A stretch of 6,108 bases of DNA from a bacterium. Its GTDB lineage: Bacteria > Zixibacteria > MSB-5A5 > GN15 > FEB-12. A program made the translations under genes and the position numbers. A model generated the notes under the pieces. The model worked only from the letters and a program-made list of their open reading frames with translations. It had not been told where the DNA came from and did no database searches. Positions 1-5,235 of this stretch are shown here, piece by piece. Position 1 is the first letter of the stretch. Each line of letters starts with the position of its first letter. The DNA is taken from positions 1 to 6,108 of the forward strand of contig DAOVOW010000132.1 in the NCBI GenBank assembly GCA_030629485.1, written 5' to 3'.

Positions 1-407
1 GCGAGTTCATTTGCCTGATCGATTTCAACGACCGACTGGTCTCTGTCTGCTTTATCTACAGAAAGAAAATACTTGGTGTCGCTCATCTGGTTACCAAATC
101 GTTTGATCTGACATCGCCGGCCGATTTCGAGCGTATGACTATTGAACTGAAGACTATCGTCAATTTCAAGTTGGCCGCGTTTTCCCGACAGAGTACGAGT
201 GTTCCACTGTCAGCAGTGGTTGTTTCCGGTGGCGGACGGGAGGATCATGCCCTGGCGATACTGAAGAAGTATTTCCCGGTGGAGATCAGCGAGGTCGGGA
301 TCAGCAGCGGCTTTTTCCCGCAACCGGACAGGATTTCGCAGATTCCAGCCGGAGAGTATCTGGTGGCCCTGGGTCTCACTTCGTTGAAGAAGGATCGGTT
401 TCAGTGA
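1..407 (+). CDS. PilM-like type IV pilus assembly protein, C-terminal part
   Basis: The reading frame is open from the window edge (first full codon at 3) to TGA at 405, giving 134 visible residues, so the start lies upstream. The ATG at 135 is internal, because the frame continues upstream of it without a stop. What I see: a strand-rich segment (LIDFNDRLVSVCFIYRKK) where actin-like ATPases carry their second phosphate motif, a helix, then SAVVVSGGGRED, and a C-terminal PAGEYLVALGL. The SGGG turn and the closing 'P-A-E-Y-x-V-A-L-G-L' are typical of PilM, the cytoplasmic actin-fold protein that binds PilN under the inner membrane in type IV pilus or type II secretion machines. The first motif is degenerate: DFND replaces the usual D-I/L-G-D/x. 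The next gene is coaD, not the pilN expected after pilM, so this may be a stand-alone paralogue or the last gene of its cluster. Family assignment is fairly likely; exact role is uncertain. Confidence 0.6.
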   Translation, partial: EFICLIDFNDRLVSVCFIYRKKILGVAHLVTKSFDLTSPADFERMTIELKTIVNFKLAAFSRQSTSVPLSAVVVSGGGREDHALAILKKYFPVEISEVGISSGFFPQPDRISQIPAGEYLVALGLTSLKKDRFQ

Positions 408-461
408 TAATAGGTTGCATTTCGGTATCCTTTTGTTTAGCTTGATCGGTGATTATTGCGT

Positions 462-980
462 ATGATGACTTCAACAAACCGCTCGAAACTGGCCATTTAT
501 CCCGGTTCTTTTGATCCGATAACCCACGGTCACCTGTCGCTGGTGGAACGGGCTACCAAGCTGTTTGACAGAGTGGTAGTGGCGGTGGCAGCCAGCGCCG
601 GTAAAGAACCGTTCTTCACTCACGATGAACGCATTCAGTTGGTCAGGCAGTCGATCGACGAGAAGCCTTATGCGACTCAGGTCGAGGTTATCGGGTTTTC
701 AGGTCTGCTGGCTGACCTGGCTACGGAATTGAATGCGGCCGCCATCATTCGTGGTTTGCGAGCGATCTCCGATTTCGAATACGAGTTTCAAATGGCCCTG
801 ATGAATCGCAAGTTGGCCCGCACAGTCGAGACCGTTTTCCTGATGCCCGCGTTGTCCTGGGTGTACTTGTCATCCACTATCGTCAAGGATGTAGCTACTC
901 ACGGCGGCGATGTCAGCGAACTGGTACCGGCGGTAGTGTGGCAGGCAATGTGCGATAAGATCGCAGCGAGGAAAACTTGA
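462..980 (+). CDS. coaD: Pantetheine-phosphate adenylyltransferase (CoaD)
   Basis: This enzyme transfers AMP from ATP to 4'-phosphopantetheine, giving dephospho-CoA, the penultimate step of coenzyme A synthesis in the cytosol. The 172-residue product has the nucleotidyltransferase signature GSFDPITHGH at residues 15-24 (TxGH at 21-24), RGLRAISDFEYEFQMA starting at R97, and the C-terminal SSTIVK at 137-142, with Lys in the usual bacterial CoaD position. E. coli CoaD has 159 residues; the extra length is mainly a short N-terminal leader before LAIYPGSFDP. Start choice is open: ATG at 462, ATG at 465 and TTG at 456 are all in frame. No convincing Shine-Dalgarno sequence precedes them, and I chose the first ATG. 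The gene lies 54 bp after the PilM-like gene and 94 bp before lysS on the same strand. Nothing looks broken. Identity is very secure; only the exact start is not. Confidence 0.96.
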   Translation: MMTSTNRSKLAIYPGSFDPITHGHLSLVERATKLFDRVVVAVAASAGKEPFFTHDERIQLVRQSIDEKPYATQVEVIGFSGLLADLATELNAAAIIRGLRAISDFEYEFQMALMNRKLARTVETVFLMPALSWVYLSSTIVKDVATHGGDVSELVPAVVWQAMCDKIAARKT

Positions 981-1078
981 AGGCTCGGGCGATTAAAGTC
1001 GACTGGAAAATTTCATACCGGCTGAATAACGCAAACATCGAACGCGAAAGACAGAAAGCCGACAAAGTAACCCCATGA
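977..1078 (+). other. Possible small bridging frame between coaD and lysS
   Basis: A 33-codon frame fills the coaD-lysS gap exactly. It starts at a TTG that overlaps the coaD stop (TTGA, 977-980) and ends at a TGA that overlaps the lysS start (ATGA, 1075-1078). The peptide is hydrophilic and basic (begins LKARAIKVDWK) and matches nothing I recognise. lysS has no clear Shine-Dalgarno sequence, so translation through this frame could bring ribosomes to lysS. A 33-codon open frame of this kind can also arise by chance. Confidence 0.2.
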
Positions 1079-2667
1079 CCGACAAGTTATCACAACCCGA
1101 CCATAGCAAACCTGGAGACGCCACAGAACAGATCCAGATCCCGCTGAAAGAACTCATCAAGACCCGACGACAGAAGGTTACTCAACTCACCTCCACGGGC
1201 ATTAATCTATACCCGTATCGCTACGAGCGAACCCACGTGATCACCGAACTGCTTGAGAACTTCGAGACCATGGCTAACGATGAGACGGTGGTTCGTCTGG
1301 CCGGGCGCGTCATGCTCAAGCGCAAGATGGGCAAAGCCAGTTTCGCCGACGTGCGTGACGGTTCGGAACGTCTGCAGATTTACGTTAAACTCAACAACGT
1401 GGGTCAGGAAGCGTATGACATTTTCGATACGATTGATCTCGGTGATATCATCGGCTGCGAAGGCAGCCTCTTCGTCACGCGCACCGGCGAGCGCACTCTC
1501 AAGGTCACTTCGTTTGAGATTCTAACCAAGGCTTTGCACCCGCTGCCGGACAAGCATGCCGGCCTGGTCGACATCGAAACCAGGTACCGTCGACGCTACG
1601 CTGATTTGATCGTCAACCCTGAAGTGCGCGAGGATTTCATCAAGCGCACCGGGATCATCCGGATGATTCGCGATTTTCTCAACAACAATGGTTTTCTCGA
1701 AGTAGAAACACCCATCCTGCAGCCTCTATATGGCGGTGGCATGGCCCTGCCGTTCAAGACGCATCATCACCGTCTGGATCGTGAGTTGTATCTGCGCATC
1801 GCCGATGAACTCTACCTGAAGCGCCTGCTGGTAGGTGGCTTTGAGAAAGTATGGGAGTTCTGCAAGGACTTCCGCAACGAAGGTATCGACCGACTGCACA
1901 ACCCGGAATTCTCGATGGTCGAGTTGTACTGGGCGTACGCCGACTATCGCGACATGGCGGCGCTGTTTGAACAGATGCTTCGTCAGGTGGTCTTTGAGTT
2001 GCACGGCACACACCGTATCCCATACGATGATCACGAGATCGATTTCGAACCGCCGTTCAAATGGATCAGCATGATCGACTCGATACGCGAAGAAACGGGC
2101 GTCGACTTCTCTACCCTGTCGTTCGAGCAGGCGATGCCGGCGGCAAAGAAGCTTGGCGTGGGTGGGGACGGTCTCATTAATAGGGGCAAGGTCATTGAAG
2201 CAGTTTGGGAGGCCAAAGTTGAACCGACCTTGATCCAGCCGACTTTTATTGTCGACTTCCCCTTTGAGATTTCACCCCTGGCCAAGAAGCACCGTGAGAA
2301 GGAGGGTCTCACCGAGCGATTTGAGTTGTTTATCGCTGGATTGGAAATGGGGAACGCTTTCAGCGAACTCAACGACCCGGTGGATCAGTTGCAACGCTTC
2401 CTCCAGCAGGGCACGGCGCTTGAGGCGGGTGATCGGGAGGCGCAGCCTCTGGATGACGACTTTATCACGGCCCTGATGTACGGTATGCCGCCGACCGCCG
2501 GGCTCGGTTTCGGAGTGGACCGGCTGGTGATGCTCTTGACCAATAAGCACAATATCCGTGATGTGCTGTTATTTCCGCAAATGAAAGAGATGAAGGAGGG
2601 CTCGGTGCCGGTCTCGAAGATTCTCGCACAGATTGTCGACGAGGAATCCACGGGCGGTACGGAGTGA
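1075..2667 (+). CDS. lysS: Lysine--tRNA ligase, class II (LysS)
   Basis: It charges tRNA-Lys with lysine using ATP, in the cytosol, as a homodimer in this family. The 530 residues hold an OB-fold anticodon-binding domain (about 70-160), starting VRLAGRVMLKRKMGKASFADV. The class II catalytic core follows: motif 1 around FLEVETPIL (207-215), motif 2 with FRNEG at 266-270 and HNPEFSMVELY at 275-285, and motif 3 GLGFGVDRL at 476-484 with the ATP-binding Arg483. The lysine pocket residues of E. coli LysRS (N424, F426, E428) correspond to N427, F429 and E431 in GNAFSELND. Length is close to E. coli (505), with a hydrophilic leader of about 25 residues before the usual LKELIKTRRQK beginning. I took the ATG at 1075, the first in frame, although its Shine-Dalgarno sequence is weak. 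Motif 2 context (EFCKDFRNEGIDR) is closer to Bacteroidetes-type LysRS than to the proteobacterial form. It is intact, and identity is very secure. Confidence 0.97.
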   Translation: MTDKLSQPDHSKPGDATEQIQIPLKELIKTRRQKVTQLTSTGINLYPYRYERTHVITELLENFETMANDETVVRLAGRVMLKRKMGKASFADVRDGSERLQIYVKLNNVGQEAYDIFDTIDLGDIIGCEGSLFVTRTGERTLKVTSFEILTKALHPLPDKHAGLVDIETRYRRRYADLIVNPEVREDFIKRTGIIRMIRDFLNNNGFLEVETPILQPLYGGGMALPFKTHHHRLDRELYLRIADELYLKRLLVGGFEKVWEFCKDFRNEGIDRLHNPEFSMVELYWAYADYRDMAALFEQMLRQVVFELHGTHRIPYDDHEIDFEPPFKWISMIDSIREETGVDFSTLSFEQAMPAAKKLGVGGDGLINRGKVIEAVWEAKVEPTLIQPTFIVDFPFEISPLAKKHREKEGLTERFELFIAGLEMGNAFSELNDPVDQLQRFLQQGTALEAGDREAQPLDDDFITALMYGMPPTAGLGFGVDRLVMLLTNKHNIRDVLLFPQMKEMKEGSVPVSKILAQIVDEESTGGTE

Positions 2668-2696
2668 TACGTTTTGTTTGAACGACTGTCTTGCAG

Positions 2697-2729
2697 GCTT
2701 GGGGAGTTGGCAACGTTTATCTCCCAAGC
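2697..2729 (+). terminator. Hairpin after lysS, possible weak terminator
   Basis: GCTTGGGGAG (2697-2706) pairs with CTCCCAAGC (2721-2729). This gives a 9-bp stem with one bulged G and a 14-base loop, starting 29 bases after the lysS stop. No T-run follows directly; the nearest is TTTTT about 12 bases downstream. It could be a weak or factor-assisted terminator, an mRNA 3'-end stabiliser, or part of the leader of the RRM gene. Confidence 0.35.
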
Positions 2730-2770
2730 ATCTTTCGCATTGGTTTTTGCCCCCAATCACCTGTCGCAGC

Positions 2771-2808
2771 ATGACGGAGGAGACTCTATGACCGTGACTG
2801 GATGATAG
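2771..2808 (+). promoter_or_regulatory. Tiny overlapping leader frames upstream of the RRM gene
   Basis: A strong Shine-Dalgarno sequence, GGAGGAG (2776-2782), sits 5 bases before ATG at 2788. That ATG opens a five-codon frame (MTVTG) closed by two stops in a row, TGA-TAG (2803-2808). A second six-codon frame (MTEETL, from ATG 2771) contains this Shine-Dalgarno sequence and ends in an ATGA overlap with the first. The pair lies within 85 bases of the RRM gene start. It may be a ribosome-occupied leader that controls the downstream gene; no function is shown. Confidence 0.35.
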
Positions 2809-2853
2809 GGGCGGCAGGGGGTTGAGACGAAAACATCTACCAGGGAGTTCGGA

Positions 2854-3117
2854 ATGAACATCTATGTCGGCAATCTGCCGTACGAAACAACTGAAGAAGA
2901 TTTGCGTCAGGCCTTCGAGGCTCACGGCGAAGTTAGCTCGGTGCAGCTTATCGTGGATGGCTACACCGGCAAGTCACGCGGATTCGCGTTTGTTGAGATG
3001 TCGGATGACAGCGCCGGCCAGACGGCCATTGATGCATTGAACGGCGCCGATTTCGGTGGTCGTCAACTCAAAGTCACCAAAGCGAACCGCAGCGAAGGTG
3101 GACCGCGCCGCAACTGA
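2854..3117 (+). CDS. Small single-RRM RNA-binding protein
   Basis: An 87-residue protein made of one RNA recognition motif. RNP2 is IYVGNL at residues 3-8, and RNP1 lies within KSRGFAFVEM at 40-49. F44 and F46 occupy the aromatic RNA-stacking positions and Y4 is the RNP2 aromatic. The domain fills residues 1-78 or so, and only a short polar tail (NRSEGGPRRN) follows, without the long glycine-rich tail of cyanobacterial Rbp proteins. Bacterial proteins of this kind bind single-stranded RNA and are often linked to cold or stress responses; the target RNA here is unknown. The start is well supported by AGGGAG (2842-2847) six bases before the ATG. A 186-bp leader separates it from lysS and a strong hairpin follows the stop, so it can be its own transcription unit. 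Family identity is very secure; biological role is inferred from the family only. Confidence 0.93.
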   Translation: MNIYVGNLPYETTEEDLRQAFEAHGEVSSVQLIVDGYTGKSRGFAFVEMSDDSAGQTAIDALNGADFGGRQLKVTKANRSEGGPRRN

Positions 3118-3136
3118 TCACTTCAATCATAAAATC

Positions 3137-3169
3137 GTAAAGCCGGAATCCACGGGGTTCCGGCTTTAC
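3137..3169 (+). terminator. Strong hairpin terminator, probably bidirectional
   Basis: GTAAAGCCGGAATCC (3137-3151) pairs with GGGTTCCGGCTTTAC (3155-3169) around the loop ACG. This makes a 15-bp stem with one G-T wobble, 19 bases after the RRM stop. The flanks are T-rich in the outgoing direction on both strands: CTTTACTTATC on plus, and GGCTTTACGATTTTATG on minus. Its position between two convergent genes suggests that it ends both the RRM transcript and the antiporter transcript. The T-tracts are interrupted, so the strength is inferred from the stem. Confidence 0.8.
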
Positions 3170-3269
3170 TTATCATCTCCTCCGAACGCCGCTATCCTGA
3201 AATCCCTTATGCATGATGGCCGGCGCCCTGGGAAAGATGACGAAGCTTCAAACCACATCGACGTCGTCG

Positions 3270-4973
3270 TCAATCGCCGACGGTTTTTTCCCGGCTCCTC
3301 ATTCTGGCCACGTGACTGTCGATCACCTCAGGGCTGACTTGTAATCGGCCGAGAACTCGCGCCAGCGCCTCAGCGGAAGCCTCAACCTCGGATGCGATAA
3401 CATCGCTGGCGCCGGCGCCCAGCATTAGGGCGGCATCCAGTAAGTACCTGGTTCTCACCGTAATGTGTAACCTGGGAGCGACTCTCCGAGCGGCTTTCAC
3501 CGCCCGTTCAATGGCGGCCGGATCATTTATCAGAATCACCAGTTCCCTGGCGAGTTGCGCACCCAGGTGCTGAAGGACGTCCGGACTGGTGATATCAGCA
3601 TAGTATGCCGGTTCCCCGTTCTCACGCGCCCGGCGCACATTCGCCGGATTCAGTTCTGCAATCAGATATGGAATGTTGCTGTCTTTCAAGGCCAGGGCCA
3701 GATCGGCGCCGGCCAGCCCATAGCCGCCGATTATGATATGATCGCGCATCTTTCGCCCGCTTTCGGCGGCGTCCTCCGCGGTCGATACATCCAACAGACG
3801 GGTGAGCACGCCAAGTTTTCCGGCGCCTGCCGCGACAGTCGGAGCAAGCGCGATCAGGATGGGAGTCACCAGCATCGATAGTATGGCGGCCGCCATAAGG
3901 TTGCTCGCAAGTGAGCCGTCTATCAACCGGTAAGATACGGCGAGACCTATCAGCACAAAAGCAAACTCTCCGACCTGAGCCAGAGCCATGGCCGCCTTTG
4001 CGGTGACCCGGATCGGAAGTCGCATCAATGTCCCGGTTAAGAAAACTACGATGAACTTCCCGAGAACTATACCCACAAACAGCAATAGTATCGTGAACAT
4101 ATTCTCCAGGAGATACCGCGGATCGAGCAGCATGCCGATCGAAACAAAAAACAGTGAGGCAAACACCTCCCGAAAAGGTATGATGTCCGCCATCGCCTGA
4201 TGGCGGTACTGGCTTCCCGCCATTATCAATCCCGCCAGAAAGGCTCCCAGGGCCAGCGATATTCCGGCCAGTGATAAAATCCAGGCCGTTCCGGCGCAGA
4301 TCAACAGGCTGGTCATTATGAAAACATTTCTCTGGCGTGTCTTGGCCACCAGATTCATCAACCTCGGAGTGATCAGGCGAGCGGCCAGCACAGTAACGAC
4401 AATAATCGCGGCCGAACGAACAAGGGTCATGGCCGGCCCTGGGGAGGCGCTGCCGGCACCCGCCAGGAGAGGGATCGACAGGATCATCGGTACCACACAA
4501 AGATCCTGGAAGATAAGCACGCCAAGTGTAATCCTGCCGTGCGGCGCGTCTATCTCCCCGCGTTCCTCCAGATCCTTGAGCACGATGGCGGTACTGGATA
4601 TCGCCACCACAAAGCCCACAAACCAGGCCTCCTGCGGTGTTAGACCGACCAGCCTGGCGACCATGTAGGCCGCCACCAAACTGAGTACCACCTGAAGGGT
4701 CCCGGCGATAAGAATCGGTCTCCACAGGCGCTTCAGACGATCCATCGGAAGCTCCATACCGACACCGAACAACAGGAGCGCCACCCCGATCTCGGCCAGC
4801 CTTTCCACCTGATGGATATCATTGATAAGGCCGAACCCCTGCGGGCCGGCCAGGATACCGGCCACTACGAATCCCGCTATGGCAGGCAGACGGAACCTGT
4901 GGGCGGCCGTCACTATGATGACACCAAGGCCGAAAATCACAACCAAGTCTTTCAAGTAGTACGACTCACCCAT
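3270..4973 (-). CDS. CPA2-family cation:proton antiporter with NAD-binding (TrkA-N/RCK_N) domain, KefB/KefC-like
   Basis: An inner-membrane exchanger that swaps K+ or Na+ for H+, so a role in pH or ion homeostasis is expected. From ATG 4973 it has 567 residues. The first ~390 are strongly hydrophobic, roughly a dozen membrane helices. Family landmarks are the GFVVAGILAGPQGFGL turn (34-49), LLLFGVGMEL (66-75), SSTAIVLKDLEERGE (126-140) and the FQD site (155-157), matching the KefB/KefC and YbaL-type Na+/H+ exchanger domain. From about 409 a cytosolic Rossmann domain begins (RDHIIIGGYGLAGADLALAL). Its GxGxxG is at 417-422 and the acid after the second strand is E440, as in NAD(H)-binding RCK_N domains. 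No separate TrkA-C domain follows. The frame stays open upstream to GTG 5099, but those 42 residues are polar and the family normally starts just before the first helix, as MGESYYLKDLVVIFGL does; no clear Shine-Dalgarno sequence precedes 4973. Ion specificity cannot be read here, and glutathione-adduct control as in Kef is unproven. Confidence 0.9.
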   Translation of the reverse strand: MGESYYLKDLVVIFGLGVIIVTAAHRFRLPAIAGFVVAGILAGPQGFGLINDIHQVERLAEIGVALLLFGVGMELPMDRLKRLWRPILIAGTLQVVLSLVAAYMVARLVGLTPQEAWFVGFVVAISSTAIVLKDLEERGEIDAPHGRITLGVLIFQDLCVVPMILSIPLLAGAGSASPGPAMTLVRSAAIIVVTVLAARLITPRLMNLVAKTRQRNVFIMTSLLICAGTAWILSLAGISLALGAFLAGLIMAGSQYRHQAMADIIPFREVFASLFFVSIGMLLDPRYLLENMFTILLLFVGIVLGKFIVVFLTGTLMRLPIRVTAKAAMALAQVGEFAFVLIGLAVSYRLIDGSLASNLMAAAILSMLVTPILIALAPTVAAGAGKLGVLTRLLDVSTAEDAAESGRKMRDHIIIGGYGLAGADLALALKDSNIPYLIAELNPANVRRARENGEPAYYADITSPDVLQHLGAQLARELVILINDPAAIERAVKAARRVAPRLHITVRTRYLLDAALMLGAGASDVIASEVEASAEALARVLGRLQVSPEVIDSHVARMRSREKTVGD

Positions 4974-5103
4974 AGAGAGAATCAACCTTGGTCGCGTCTC
5001 GGTGTCAAGATTCAGTTTGCATATTCTCGGAAACTCCGAAAGCATGAACCGGACCTGCGGGAAACAAGGTAGGCCGGTGGCATAGGTCGCAGTTACCACG
5101 AGA

Positions 5104-5116
5104 CCGCCGAAGGCGG
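5104..5116. other. Small GC hairpin in the divergent spacer
   Basis: CCGCC-GAA-GGCGG forms a perfect 5-bp stem with a three-base loop (TTC loop on the minus strand). It lies in what would be the minus-strand leader of the antiporter gene, just upstream of GTG 5099. No T-run follows it in the minus direction, so it is not a standard terminator. A leader structure is possible, but so is chance. Confidence 0.3.
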
Positions 5117-5139
5117 CGAAAACACAAAAATGTCCTCAA

Positions 5140-5147
5140 ACCTCCTT
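5140..5147 (-). promoter_or_regulatory. Perfect Shine-Dalgarno-like octamer on the minus strand
   Basis: The minus strand reads AAGGAGGT, a full match to the 16S rRNA tail. It does not sit at a good distance from an ATG, GTG or TTG. Eight bases downstream is an ATT that opens a 12-codon frame ending at TAA (5095-5093), which overlaps the most upstream possible antiporter start (GTG 5099). It may serve a leader peptide or be fortuitous. Confidence 0.3.
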
Positions 5148-5173
5148 GCGGGCATGATCCGAGGCTGTATATT
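5146..5173 (+). promoter_or_regulatory. Candidate promoter for fumC
   Basis: TTGCGG (5146-5151) and TATATT (5168-5173) are separated by 16 bases and lie 63 bases before the fumC ATG, predicting a start of transcription near 5180. The -10 is good (five of six to TATAAT) and the -35 is poor (three of six). The stretch TATATTCG is also one base from the TAnnTTTG element of Bacteroidetes promoters, which would matter if the host belongs to that group. Confidence 0.4.
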
Positions 5174-5195
5174 CGGACCTCAAAAGATGAAACAA
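5166..5195 (-). promoter_or_regulatory. Candidate promoter for the antiporter gene
   Basis: On the minus strand TTGTTT (5195-5190) and TATACA (5171-5166) are spaced by 18 bases. Both hexamers are only partial matches. The -10 uses the same TATA core as the candidate fumC promoter on the other strand, so the two would compete for polymerase. The predicted minus transcript would begin near 5158, just upstream of the AAGGAGGT octamer. Confidence 0.3.
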
Positions 5196-5211
5196 CGTTT
5201 CCAACTATTTT

Positions 5212-5226
5212 GGTCGCCAAGCGACC
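5212..5226 (+). promoter_or_regulatory. Hairpin touching the fumC ribosome binding site
   Basis: GGTCGC (5212-5217) and GCGACC (5221-5226) form a perfect 6-bp stem with a CAA loop. The stem ends at the very base before the Shine-Dalgarno GGAGGA (5227-5232), which itself lies close to the ATG at 5236. A folded hairpin here could hinder or position the 30S subunit. It is seen directly; its effect is inferred. Confidence 0.45.
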
Positions 5227-5235
5227 GGAGGAACT

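Noticed and set aside
1726..2756. Several 80-120 codon minus-strand frames opposite lysS
   Set aside because: They mirror a well-conserved gene, have no ribosome sites or recognisable motifs, and overlap one another.
2739..2757. ATTGG / CCAAT inverted repeat around a T-run after lysS
   Set aside because: Only 5 bp with a 9-base loop, and the T-run is in the loop, not after the stem.
3056..3337. Plus-strand 93-codon frame after the RRM gene
   Set aside because: It crosses the end of the RRM gene, the terminator hairpin and the antiporter 3' end, with no coding character or ribosome site.
4201..4597. 12-base direct repeat tggcggtactgg at 4201 and 4586
   Set aside because: The two copies are read in different frames of the antiporter gene (SQYRH versus SSTAI), with no flanking structure, so this is coincidence.
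3622..4725. A 367-codon open frame on the minus strand inside the antiporter gene
   Set aside because: It is the other frame of a GC-biased gene. The product is a Gly/Arg-rich string without any domain, while the antiporter frame shows clear family motifs throughout.
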